Below are positions 1-8,200 of a stretch of DNA of 64,000 nucleotides, piece after piece. Origin of the DNA: Gammaproteobacteria bacterium (GTDB lineage Bacteria > Pseudomonadota > Gammaproteobacteria > Pseudomonadales > Pseudohongiellaceae); assembly GCA_030831165.1 (NCBI GenBank), contig JAURLP010000011.1, positions 62,001 through 126,000 of the forward strand, in the 5' to 3' direction. Both the position numbers and the translations under genes were made by a program. Numbering within the stretch: the stretch's first letter is position 1; each line of letters starts with the position of its first letter. The notes under the pieces were generated by a model, which was not told the origin of the DNA, searched no databases, and was given only the letters and a program-made list of their open reading frames with translations.

Positions 1-252
1 CCTCGTCATGAATTAGACCGCAAAGATCTGGTGACACTTTTTAACTGGACAGAAGAAGAGTTTTTAGAAAAAACGGCAGGCTCACCTATTAGACGCATCG
101 GTTATGAATGCTGGTTACGCAACCTGGCCGTAGGACTTGGTAATGCCAAGAGTAGTCCAGACATAATTAAAGCCTTACAACATAGAAGCAATCATTCTTC
201 AGCCTTGGTGAAAGAACATGTTCACTGGGCACTGACTCAACATGGCCAATAA
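1..252 (+). CDS. queG: Epoxyqueuosine reductase QueG, C-terminal end (cut by window edge)
   Basis: The frame is open from base 1, so only the last 83 residues are present. QueG is the cobalamin- and iron-sulfur-dependent enzyme that reduces epoxyqueuosine to queuosine in tRNA. The piece carries the family's tail signature: an LFNWTEEEFL stretch followed by GSPIRRIGYECWLRNLAVGLGNA-like sequence and a HEAT-like end (ALQHRSNHSSALVKEHVHWAL). In many gammaproteobacteria queG lies close to orn; here orn is about 12 kb further on. The assignment rests on the tail alone but this tail is distinctive. Confidence 0.85.
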   Translation, partial: PRHELDRKDLVTLFNWTEEEFLEKTAGSPIRRIGYECWLRNLAVGLGNAKSSPDIIKALQHRSNHSSALVKEHVHWALTQHGQ

Positions 253-316
253 AAAACGTGAATAGATGTAAGCCCATAAATACTTTATTCTTCCTGCATA
301 AATTTAGGAGATAGTA

Positions 317-1738
317 ATGAACAACTACAAAATGTTTTTTGTATTTTTATTTTCGATCAGCCTTGCTATGTTAGCACATGGACAAGAGTTTAGTTCTGCA
401 TGGCTAGAAATAGATCAGCAAGAACAAACTCAGGTCATGAACTTTGGTGAAGAATTTAAAGATTTTATGGCTGTGGCCCGTAGCGAAATGTGGTTTGTGA
501 AAGAAGGCGTCCGCTATGCTGAATCCGAAGGCTTTCAAGCCTGGACACCTGATATTGATGATGCTGCCATGTCTCCAGGCTCGCGTTGGTATGCCATTAA
601 TCGAGACAGAACACTCGTTTTATTTATTATCGGTAACCAGCCAATCACAGACGGCATAAGAATTATAAATACACATATCGACTCACCACGCATCGAATTT
701 AAAACCATTCCTTTACGCGACAGAAATGGCGCGGTCACTATCGACACTCAAGTGCATGGCGGCATCAAAAATTATCAGTGGGTCAATATCCCTTTAGGCA
801 TTATCGGGCGAGTCGATAAAACCGATGGCTCTACTGTGTGGGTAGAAATCGGCCTGAATGATGAAGACCCCATATTGATGATTACCGATTTAGCGCCTCA
901 TGTGGATGCTGATTATCGCAGCAGAACTCAACGCGATGTGATTGCCACAGAAGAACTTGAACCCATTATTGGATCTTTACCCGTCACCGAAGGTTCTGGT
1001 TTTGATATGCCTTCAGATCGCCTGCTTGCCATTCTTGACGATGAGTATGGAATAAACTCAGAAGATTTACTTTCGGCTGATCTGCAAATTATTCCTGTTA
1101 CGCGACCTCGAGATGTGGGGCTTGATCGCGCTTTGGTTGCCGCCTATGGCCAGGATGACAGATCCACGGCTTATGTTAGTCTGCGTGCCATTGCCGATGT
1201 TGGCAGGCCTGAGCAGACCGTATTCGCTTATGCCGTTAACAATGAAGAAACCAACTCATGGAACACTGGCGTTAATTCCGAATGGTTCAATACGCTTATT
1301 GCCGAGTTAATCGCTACTACTTCTGGCTCATTCAGTGATCTGGATTTAAGAAGAACATATGCCCAAACCAAGGTTCTGGTTAGTGACACGACTACAGCAT
1401 TAAACCCAATTTTCCCCAGCCCGCAAAACCAGATGCTCACTTCAAGATTGGGCTATGGCCTGGTCGTTAAAGAATATGGCGCCGGCCGTGAAGCCAATTC
1501 AGAATATTTTGCATACATACGCGGCGTTTTCGATGATGCCAACATAAAATGGCAAACCCATTCATATGATTCAGGTTATGGCGGCGGCACAATTGCAGCC
1601 TGGTTTACCGGACAGAACATGGATGTCATCGATGTCGGCATTGGCGTCGTTAGTATGCATTCACCTTATGAACTATCTTCCAAGATTGACTTGTGGGAGT
1701 TGTACGGTGGGTTTAAAGCTTTCTATGAAGCCGAGTGA
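317..1738 (+). CDS. Exported M18-family (aspartyl) aminopeptidase
   Basis: Zinc aminopeptidase of the M18 family, which removes N-terminal acidic residues. A signal peptide (residues 1-22, hydrophobic core then AHGQ) precedes the enzyme, which is odd because classic M18 enzymes are cytosolic; this copy should act in the periplasm. Visible ligand motifs are NTHIDSPR (H120), GQDDRS (D281, bridging Asp), NNEETNS (E310/E311), SDTTTALNP (D357) and SMHSPYE (H448). The HGGIKNYQWVNIPLG stretch is typical of the family. At 473 residues it is full length. AGGAG lies 6 bases upstream of the ATG. It stands alone, after queG and before a minus-strand small gene. Confidence 0.85.
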   Translation: MNNYKMFFVFLFSISLAMLAHGQEFSSAWLEIDQQEQTQVMNFGEEFKDFMAVARSEMWFVKEGVRYAESEGFQAWTPDIDDAAMSPGSRWYAINRDRTLVLFIIGNQPITDGIRIINTHIDSPRIEFKTIPLRDRNGAVTIDTQVHGGIKNYQWVNIPLGIIGRVDKTDGSTVWVEIGLNDEDPILMITDLAPHVDADYRSRTQRDVIATEELEPIIGSLPVTEGSGFDMPSDRLLAILDDEYGINSEDLLSADLQIIPVTRPRDVGLDRALVAAYGQDDRSTAYVSLRAIADVGRPEQTVFAYAVNNEETNSWNTGVNSEWFNTLIAELIATTSGSFSDLDLRRTYAQTKVLVSDTTTALNPIFPSPQNQMLTSRLGYGLVVKEYGAGREANSEYFAYIRGVFDDANIKWQTHSYDSGYGGGTIAAWFTGQNMDVIDVGIGVVSMHSPYELSSKIDLWELYGGFKAFYEAE

Positions 1739-1778
1739 ATATTGTTAAGACGATGTTTCAATTTTTATATTATGGTCA

Positions 1779-1982
1779 TCAAAACTTGATAAAGCGTGGG
1801 ATAAATAACAAGCAAATTCCCACTAAAACCAACGCAATTGTATTAACGATAAAATATGGATAAACCATTAAGGCAAAACCAGTGTAGCGAATAACCAGGT
1901 TCGATTGTTTTTTGCCATGCGTAAAATAACCTAGCCCTATGGAACCAAAGATAAGGCTCCAAAGAAGATTTGTGGAATCCAT
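1779..1982 (-). CDS. Small hydrophobic membrane protein, 67 residues
   Basis: Function unknown. The protein opens with MDSTNLLWSLIFGSIGLGYF, then a short basic loop (HGKKQ), then two hydrophobic stretches (about 31-60), ending in a basic PRFIKF tail, so two or three membrane helices are likely. Proteins of this size and pattern are common in gammaproteobacteria, sometimes under misleading names such as amino acid transport protein. The pattern of hydrophobic helices separated by charged turns supports a real gene; no partner is suggested by its neighbours. Confidence 0.6.
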   Translation of the reverse strand: MDSTNLLWSLIFGSIGLGYFTHGKKQSNLVIRYTGFALMVYPYFIVNTIALVLVGICLLFIPRFIKF

Positions 1983-2217
1983 AGTTTTTATTCCTGGTTA
2001 TTAAGTACTGGATTTTGATCGAATACCCTCTTTATAGCTAAAGTAGGTATTGGCAAGATTGCACTAACCAAATTTTACAAACAAGATCCATAAAATTGCC
2101 CTGATCTTTGCAGACAACATAAACAATATGTTTTTGCTTGGGATCATTTGCTGACAGCCGTCTAATTCGCCATGATCAAACCATAAGACATTCCATGGGA
2201 ACCCTTTTTTATTTCCA

Positions 2218-2606
2218 CTAATAATTATTTTTTTTATGGTTTATAAAATTTTGAATACTTTCCATGATTGAGACTACTTTATAATCAGAAAACTCACCAG
2301 CATCCATAAAGACGCCATGATTAAGGCATACTTCATATTCTATGTGGTTCTGATGAATATCTTTTTGATGATGCATTTGCTCATGACATCGAGGGCAGTC
2401 AATTTCTTTCATTTCATTATAAATAGCGCCAACTTTAGGATCACCAGTATCCAGAAACAGCGATCTCCATTCCTGTTTTAAAATTTCTGCCTCTCCACTA
2501 TCAAACCAAATCCACGGCAGCGTGTACATTGGTCCACAGTGACTTCTCCGGCATTAGTGATTAAGGAATGAGCTTTCATTGGGGAATGGCACTTTGGGCA
2601 TTTCAT
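2218..2606 (-). pseudogene. zf-TFIIB-type zinc-ribbon protein, frameshifted near codon 32
   Basis: Two frames must be joined to give a complete protein. The first, from ATG at 2606, reads MKCPKCHSPMKAHS...VDQCTRCRG; near 2512 it must shift to the frame that continues IWFDSGEAEILKQEWRS and ends at 2218. Joined, it has two zinc ribbons of the zf-TFIIB type: CPKC...CTRCRGIWFDSGE and CPRCHEQM...CLNHGVFMDAGEF, the second with His in place of one Cys. One missing base in the CGTGGATTTGG stretch explains the break. The 3' part alone (ATG at 2529) could still be translated. It may be a real mutation or a sequencing error. Confidence 0.65.
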
Positions 2607-2659
2607 GGCTTTAATTCCCGGTGAAGACTTAAGGCTAATCTTATCAAGGCCCTTTATAG

Positions 2660-3925
2660 CTATCGAGGCACCACTTCGCCACGCAAATAAACATCAACTA
2701 TGGTACGAGTATTCGTGATGTCGTCGAGAGGATTTGCTTCAAGTACAATAAAGTCTGCACTCTTGCCCGCTTCCACTGTACCTAATTCGTTATAGCCTAA
2801 TAATTCAGCAGAATTTTTAGTAGCGGCAATGATAACTTCAGCCGGAGACATGCCAGACGCCACCATGTCTTCCATCTCAATATGCGGCGCCCAAAAAGAG
2901 TTGCCGTCTGTACCCATTGTTATGGTCATCCCTACTTCACTGAGTCTGGCAAGATTTCTTGCCTGAATACCGAAAAAGTCCTGAACTTCAGGTCGCTCAA
3001 TGTTGCTTGCCTGAAGTTGTTCAAAAGCGCTTGCGTCCATGGAGTCTCTCAGCCATTCCAGATCAGTTGGAACCCCTCGGGAAGGCATATTGGGAATAAG
3101 CACAACATTGGGTCTGGCTCTGACCATGTCTATAAACTCTTCATCAATATCCTGATCTCGTACCCCGTGAGCAAAAACATCAATGCCCGCCTCTAATAAG
3201 CCCTTTGCGTCTTCGAGTCTGAATATATGAGCAGCAACTTGCATGTTGTTCTGATGTGCCTCATCAATGACAGCCGCATACAATTCGGGACTTAGTCTTT
3301 CGTATTGACCATCTCGGTCATCAACCCATATTTTTATAATGTCGACATTTCTGGCCACTTCATCGCGTACGGCTTGCCTGGCTTCTTCGGACGTGGTCAC
3401 CCAATGAGGGACATCTGATCTGCCTGGTTCCGGGGAAGTAATGCCACGTCCAGCTGAAAGATAACGAGCAGCTCCAGGAATAACTTCATCACGCAATTCC
3501 AAAGGAACATCCAAGCCATCTGAGCCAAGACTTTGAGCAGCAACAATGCCCAGTCTTGGACGTTGCGTTAAATCGTCAATAAGTGCATCACGCGTTGTGC
3601 TCAAATGCACATGGGTATCAATTAGTGCTGGCATAACAGTCATGCCACTTAAATCCACTCGTGTTGCTCCAGCTGGAGTAGTCATTGCTGCAGTTGGACC
3701 GACATTAACAAACACACCATCCTCTACAGAAAAACTGGCGTTCTCAATCACATTGCCGTTCCCTACAATCAGTCTGGCTCCTTCGTAGATTATTGCATTG
3801 GAAACCGGCACCGGCTCCGTATTTTCAACGGCCGGGTCGGAACAAGCGGGGAGTAGCACACTGACTGGTAATAAAATTATTGCGAACATTCGCAATCGAG
3901 ATTGTTTATTAATATGCATTATCAT
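2660..3925 (-). CDS. Lipoprotein amidohydrolase (imidazolonepropionase/prolidase-like)
   Basis: Metal-dependent amidohydrolase with a lipoprotein signal: a hydrophobic core then LLPAC with Cys28 as the lipid-bearing residue, so it should be anchored in the envelope. Metal site motifs are LIDTHVHLST (H105, H107), KIWVDD (candidate bridging Lys), AAHIF and FAHGV (two His) and TMGTDGN (catalytic Asp). The C-terminal beta-sandwich closes with GTVEAGKSADFIVLEANPL, standard for the family. The substrate cannot be read from sequence; relatives act on dipeptides or cyclic amides. The ATG at 3925 follows an AGAGGATAG ribosome site. Confidence 0.85.
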   Translation of the reverse strand: MIMHINKQSRLRMFAIILLPVSVLLPACSDPAVENTEPVPVSNAIIYEGARLIVGNGNVIENASFSVEDGVFVNVGPTAAMTTPAGATRVDLSGMTVMPALIDTHVHLSTTRDALIDDLTQRPRLGIVAAQSLGSDGLDVPLELRDEVIPGAARYLSAGRGITSPEPGRSDVPHWVTTSEEARQAVRDEVARNVDIIKIWVDDRDGQYERLSPELYAAVIDEAHQNNMQVAAHIFRLEDAKGLLEAGIDVFAHGVRDQDIDEEFIDMVRARPNVVLIPNMPSRGVPTDLEWLRDSMDASAFEQLQASNIERPEVQDFFGIQARNLARLSEVGMTITMGTDGNSFWAPHIEMEDMVASGMSPAEVIIAATKNSAELLGYNELGTVEAGKSADFIVLEANPLDDITNTRTIVDVYLRGEVVPR

Positions 3926-4018
3926 CTATCCTCTAAATATCATTGAACTAGCTTGCACCTTGTATTTAGGCCCGTCATTAAACGACTGCATACCTAATCT
4001 AGAAATGTTCTATTCATT

Positions 4019-4486
4019 CTATGCCTCTTTAGACGCAACAGAAGCGACGGTAAATTCACCGACATTAGCCACGATAACTTCTACTTCAGTGCCTGCAGGT
4101 AATGGCTGCTCACTTTTTACTCGCCATTCAATACCAGAATAGCGGTACTTAATAGTCTGTCCCGGTGCGACATCACCACTAAGAATAAAGCTATGCCCTA
4201 CCAGGTCACCACCAACAGGTGTGTTATCGACATGGTTTTGCATATCCTTTAAGGGCCCCCAAAGCAGCACTGCCAGTAATCCGCTCAAAATGGCAACGGC
4301 GCCAAATGCTACTGTTAGAGAAGAGACAAGCAGACCCAAAATCATTAGGAGACCGGTAATCAAACAAGCCAGACCGATGAAAAATAAAATAAACGACGAA
4401 AAACCAAATACCAGCATTTCAACTGCCAGCAAGGCAATTCCAAGAAACAATAAAATGCCACTTAGGCTTGCACTAAGCCACGCCAT
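4019..4486 (-). CDS. NfeD family membrane protein
   Basis: NfeD-type protein of 155 residues with three or four hydrophobic helices in the first 95 residues and a C-terminal OB-fold stretch (DLVGHSFILSGDVAPGQTIKYR..., ending VIVANVGEFTV). These proteins pair with SPFH/band-7 proteins and are thought to help organise membrane microdomains. It is directly downstream of such a gene and overlaps it by 14 bases. Its ribosome site (GGAGGAAAGG) lies inside the last codons of the upstream gene, so translation is probably coupled. Confidence 0.85.
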   Translation of the reverse strand: MAWLSASLSGILLFLGIALLAVEMLVFGFSSFILFFIGLACLITGLLMILGLLVSSLTVAFGAVAILSGLLAVLLWGPLKDMQNHVDNTPVGGDLVGHSFILSGDVAPGQTIKYRYSGIEWRVKSEQPLPAGTEVEVIVANVGEFTVASVASKEA

Positions 4487-5438
4487 CGCCCTTTCCTCCT
4501 TCAGAATTTTTCTTATTTAGGGTTTGAATAATGCTCATGGCCTGAGCCACTATCGTTGCAGCATCGGTTCCGCTTTCGGGCAATAGTATGACTGATGATT
4601 CTTTTGCTATGGCGGCTTTCGCGGCTATTGCCTTGGTCCCCAAGTCTAACTGTATGGCCTTTTGGCCTGCTTCTGTATTGGCCGCTTCACCCACTTTTCT
4701 TAAGGCGTCTGCCTGAGCCTCAGCAACTGCCAAAATAGCCTGGGCCTCACCTTCCGCTCTTAATATTTGTTCAGCTTTATCCGCTTCTGCTGCCAAAACA
4801 ACCGATTGTTTTTGACCTTCCGCTACATTAATGGCGGCTTGCCGGTCACCCTCTGACTCCAGAATCTGGGCACGCTTTACCCGTTCGGCTTTCATTTGCG
4901 CTTCCATGGCATCCATAATCGAATTGGGGGGCACAATATCCTTAATTTCATAGCGCATAACCTGAATACCCCAGGGCGCAGCAGCATCATTAATGGCATT
5001 GACTATATTAGCGTTTAGCTGATCTCTTTCCTCGAAGGTTTTATCCAGTTCCATTTTCCCCAACTCTGAGCGCATGGTTGTTTGGGCCAACTGCGTCACT
5101 GCGAAAACATAATTATCTACACCATAAGTCGCTTTATAGGGATCAAGCACACGAAAATACAGAACGCCATCGACCGACAAGCTGATATTGTCTTTAGTTA
5201 TGCCACTTTGGCTCGGCACATCCACAGCCTGCTCTTTTAGTGACCTTTTTGCAGAAATGCGATCAATAAATGGAATAATAAAATTTAGGCCTGCAGACTT
5301 GGTAGATTGAAATTTACCAAAGCGTTCCACGACATAGGCTGTATTATGTGGCACAAATTTAATGCCCGATTTCAAAACAACAATGATGGCTACCAGAAAA
5401 ATTATGGCTACTGGCAGATTAGTGACAATAAAATCCAT
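4473..5438 (-). CDS. SPFH/band-7 (stomatin-like, QmcA-type) membrane protein
   Basis: Stomatin-like protein: one N-terminal membrane helix (about residues 5-25), an SPFH domain (VPHNTAYVVERFGKF...GLNFIIPFID), then a long Ala/Glu-rich coiled coil (AEGQKQSVVLAAEADKAEQ...) and a short tail. Such proteins form large membrane-bound rings and are linked to membrane protein quality control. The ATG at 5438 has a near-perfect AGGAGGAGA ribosome site at 5441-5448; an upstream in-frame ATG at 5459 would place that site inside the coding region and is less likely. The next gene is its NfeD partner. Confidence 0.88.
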   Translation of the reverse strand: MDFIVTNLPVAIIFLVAIIVVLKSGIKFVPHNTAYVVERFGKFQSTKSAGLNFIIPFIDRISAKRSLKEQAVDVPSQSGITKDNISLSVDGVLYFRVLDPYKATYGVDNYVFAVTQLAQTTMRSELGKMELDKTFEERDQLNANIVNAINDAAAPWGIQVMRYEIKDIVPPNSIMDAMEAQMKAERVKRAQILESEGDRQAAINVAEGQKQSVVLAAEADKAEQILRAEGEAQAILAVAEAQADALRKVGEAANTEAGQKAIQLDLGTKAIAAKAAIAKESSVILLPESGTDAATIVAQAMSIIQTLNKKNSEGGKGDGVA

Positions 5439-5613
5439 CTCTCCTCCTGGGGCTTTCAAGTGCTTTTGAGAATTAATATAGCCCCGATAATAGCTTTATC
5501 ATACCCCCATTTCACGGTTTTTTGATGTTTTGAAGCTCCTGATCAACACTGACATACGCAGGAGTCTCTGGTTTAGGTATACTTTGCAAGCATTTACTAT
5601 ATAGGTAGCTATT

Positions 5614-6258
5614 TTGGCCGAATCAATTGCCTCTTTGAACAATTTACTGGTCTTGTGCCTGGCCTTTGTCAGTGGCTTCATCATCATGTCGATAGAATTG
5701 CTCGGCGGGCGGATTCTTGCGCCTTATTTCGGTAGCAGTATCTTTGTCTGGGGGAGCATCATCACTGTCTTTATGCTGTCCTTATCTCTAGGTTACCTGT
5801 GCGGCGGCAAGCTGTCTTTGCGCAATCCAAGCTTAAAGCTCCATGGTTCATTTTTTGTACTAGCCGCTTTTTTGTTGATTCCATTGATTTTATTTGGCAA
5901 TCAGATCATGGAAGCGCTTTTTTTAGTGATAGAAGACCCGCGTTATGGCTCACTTATCGTATCAATGCTGCTATTCTTTTTGCCAACAGCAGTACTGGGC
6001 ATGATCGCGCCTTATTCAGTTCGCCTGCTGGTTATTGACAGCAATCATAGCGGGCATGTAGCCGGCACACTTTATTTTGTATCAACCATGGGTAGCGCTT
6101 TAGGCACACTGGCAACATCATTTTATTTGGTGTTATGGTTTGAGGTTAATCAGATACTAATTACCATGGGTTTAACATTGTTCTTTTCTGGAATGCTGGC
6201 TATTTACTCAAATAAAACTTTTCATGCCAGAAAAGCCACATTGGATATTTCAAAATGA
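5614..6258 (+). CDS. Membrane domain of split spermidine-synthase-like protein
   Basis: About six hydrophobic helices with the signature SGFIIMSIELLGGRILAPYFGSS seen in the transporter-like membrane half of fused spermidine-synthase proteins. In most relatives this half continues into the soluble synthase domain; here a stop falls after 214 residues and the synthase domain is the next gene, overlapping as ATGA. An in-frame stop (TAG at 5602) forces a non-ATG start: TTG at 5614 is the best choice, an internal ATG near codon 25 being the alternative. The substrate carried, if any, is unknown. Confidence 0.75.
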   Translation: MAESIASLNNLLVLCLAFVSGFIIMSIELLGGRILAPYFGSSIFVWGSIITVFMLSLSLGYLCGGKLSLRNPSLKLHGSFFVLAAFLLIPLILFGNQIMEALFLVIEDPRYGSLIVSMLLFFLPTAVLGMIAPYSVRLLVIDSNHSGHVAGTLYFVSTMGSALGTLATSFYLVLWFEVNQILITMGLTLFFSGMLAIYSNKTFHARKATLDISK

Positions 6259-7211
6259 ACATTAAACGCCGCTTTAAAATAAAAAGCACCGCGCAGGACT
6301 CAATGAAATATTGGTTTTCAAGTATCGCTTTATTTATCTTTGCGAGTTTTGTGGTTTTACCAAACAGTCAGGCTCAGCGAGGCATTCGTGAAATTCATCA
6401 AGAACGTTCTCTTTATCGTAATATCATTGTTACTGAAGACTCTACCAGACGCTGTCTTCGTTTTACTATCACCCGACGTACCGGTCAAAACCAATCCTGT
6501 CGTTTTTTAGAAAATCCTGAAAAGTTGGTATTCCCTTATGCCAAAATGACGCTTTCAAGTTTATTAGTACAAGACAATCCGCAACGCATACTTATAATTG
6601 GCCTTGGAGGTGGTACTTTACCTGAGGTATATCACACACTTTTCCCCGAAGCTGAAATTATTATTTCTGAAATAGATGAGGCTGTACTAAATGTTGCTGA
6701 AAATTTTTTCGACTTCGAACAAACTGATAAGATAAAAGTCGATATTGGTGATGGCCGAGTTTATGTCAAACGCGCAGCTTTACGTAACGAAAACTTTGAT
6801 CTGGTTATTATCGATGCCTTCAATGGCGAATATATTCCAGAGCATTTAATGACCCAAGAATTTCTGGAAGAAATAAAACAACTACTGCCTGAAAATGGCA
6901 TGCTGGTTTCTAACACCTTTTCTACCAGCCGCCTCTATGATGCTGAATCTCAAACCTATCAAAATGTCTTCGGCGAGATTATTAACATGCGTATGAATAA
7001 CACAGGCAATAGAATTATTATTGCATCCAGACAAGCCTTGCCAGATCTCAAGACCTTAAATCGACGAGCGGCGAATTGGAGAAACCGACTGGAAGTTTTT
7101 GATATGGATGTCACAGACTATCCAAGATTTATGAGTAAGGAGATTGACTGGAATACTGATGAAAGACCGCTAACTGATCAGTATTCACCTGCCAACTTGC
7201 TTAATAACTAG
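6255..7211 (+). CDS. Spermidine-synthase-like (aminopropyltransferase-fold) protein with N-terminal membrane anchor
   Basis: Class I methyltransferase/aminopropyltransferase fold. It has ILIIGLGGGTLP (nucleotide-binding glycine loop), the acidic strand end IIISEIDEAV, the DIGDGRVYV motif and LVIIDAFNGEYIP, where true spermidine synthases have a DSTDP-type loop; so polyamine synthesis itself is doubtful. Residues 19-40 are a hydrophobic segment ending SQA, resembling a signal anchor or the last helix of the fused ancestor. It overlaps the preceding membrane-domain gene by 4 bases, so the two products are probably made together and form one complex. Confidence 0.75.
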   Translation: MNIKRRFKIKSTAQDSMKYWFSSIALFIFASFVVLPNSQAQRGIREIHQERSLYRNIIVTEDSTRRCLRFTITRRTGQNQSCRFLENPEKLVFPYAKMTLSSLLVQDNPQRILIIGLGGGTLPEVYHTLFPEAEIIISEIDEAVLNVAENFFDFEQTDKIKVDIGDGRVYVKRAALRNENFDLVIIDAFNGEYIPEHLMTQEFLEEIKQLLPENGMLVSNTFSTSRLYDAESQTYQNVFGEIINMRMNNTGNRIIIASRQALPDLKTLNRRAANWRNRLEVFDMDVTDYPRFMSKEIDWNTDERPLTDQYSPANLLNN

Positions 7212-7279
7212 TCCTAAGAGTGTCTACCTGTAGCTCGTAAAAGTATATCAAATTCCAATCCCTTCCAGCTTAGCTCTCT

Positions 7280-7306
7280 CATCAATCTCATCAATTTCAT
7301 CAATTT
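7280..7306. repeat. Three tandem copies of a 9-base unit, CATCAATYT
   Basis: CATCAATCT-CATCAATTT-CATCAATTT lies in the gap between two convergent genes and runs into CAATTGATG. It is downstream of the ferritin-like gene's stop. It reads as a slippage-type microsatellite; no function is suggested. Confidence 0.6.
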
Positions 7307-7367
7307 CAATTGATGTCTTACCTTGCTTGCTTTCGCTACAAAGGGCTAAAGACACAAAATGATATTT

Positions 7368-7655
7368 TCATTCTTGAGCAATAGGCTTATCAGTAAATAA
7401 AAAATCTTTTAATTCTTTATCAAAGCTTGGGTCTTTTCGTCGAATCCATTCCAAAGTCATGGCGGCATGTTCTTTTTCTTCATCACGGTTATGCGCCAAA
7501 ATGGCTTTAAGTTCGGGGTCCTTGCAAGCATCGACTCGCTGGTTATACCAATCAACTGCTTCTAATTCTTCCATCAGGGAGGTGATAGCGCGATGCATAT
7601 CCCTTGTTTCATCGCTCAGCTCATTAATAGGCTCATGATATCCTTCATTTGACAT
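7368..7655 (-). CDS. Encapsulated-ferritin-like (EncFtn) protein lacking a targeting tail
   Basis: Ninety-five residues matching the encapsulated ferritin family almost end to end: MEELEAVDWYNQR (E29, E30, E32, W36, Y37) and RDEEKEHAAMTLEWIRR (E60, H63). By alignment to the Rhodospirillum rubrum protein, E30, E60 and H63 correspond to its iron ligands E32, E62 and H65. Family members pair into a ring of dimers, oxidise Fe(II) and are normally loaded into an encapsulin shell by a C-terminal peptide. This protein stops at LFTDKPIAQE with no such peptide, and no encapsulin gene is nearby. The ATG follows a good ribosome site (CAGGAGAAA). Confidence 0.85.
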   Translation of the reverse strand: MSNEGYHEPINELSDETRDMHRAITSLMEELEAVDWYNQRVDACKDPELKAILAHNRDEEKEHAAMTLEWIRRKDPSFDKELKDFLFTDKPIAQE

Positions 7656-7667
7656 TATTTTCTCCTG

Positions 7668-8093
7668 TTATGGTTTATTGGCCAGCAGATACTGCTCCCA
7701 ACTGCCGTGCTTTATTCTCTTTGATTCTAATACGTTTCGGTTATAACCGTACACCCAGGCTTTTAAAGATGGCTCATGCAGATTCACCAGCACTCTTATA
7801 TAAAGTGAATCCTGCTCGTTGCCGGCTTTATAATCTTCAAAATCGTCCAAGACTTTTAGTATTTCTGGCTCTGTGAAGCGATACAGTTCTGCAGAAACAG
7901 GCTGCTTTTTATCACTGCCCATTATAAGGCCTGGGTATTCTCCTAGATCATAGAGTGCTCCATATAATTTACACTGCCCAATCAGGACGATCTTATTTTT
8001 TATGCCAAGCTCTTCCTGCACTGGAAAGGCCGACATCAATGAACCGTATAGAACGAGGTAAGGTGAGCTTGCTAATTCAGTTTTGGCCAACAT
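7668..8093 (-). CDS. Gamma-glutamylcyclotransferase-family (AIG2/GGCT-like) protein
   Basis: Small cyclotransferase-fold protein of 141 residues. It carries the substrate-loop motif LVLYGSLM near the start, CKLYGALYDLGEYPGL in the middle, and VLDDFEDY, whose Glu matches the catalytic acid of the gamma-glutamylcyclotransferase family. Members release 5-oxoproline from gamma-glutamyl amines or peptides; which substrate applies here is not readable. It is 12 bases upstream of the ferritin-like gene on the same strand, so the two could be co-transcribed. Confidence 0.75.
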   Translation of the reverse strand: MLAKTELASSPYLVLYGSLMSAFPVQEELGIKNKIVLIGQCKLYGALYDLGEYPGLIMGSDKKQPVSAELYRFTEPEILKVLDDFEDYKAGNEQDSLYIRVLVNLHEPSLKAWVYGYNRNVLESKRIKHGSWEQYLLANKP

Positions 8094-8200
8094 TGTTATA
8101 TGTACAATCTTTGAGTCATTTCACTTTCATTATCGTTAAATATTCTATATTTTAATACTCAGAGTCACTCCTATACTCATACATTATATAAAAACACACT

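Noticed and set aside
2882-3196. 104-codon + frame opposite the amidohydrolase
   Set aside because: Entirely antisense to a well-supported gene with catalytic motifs.
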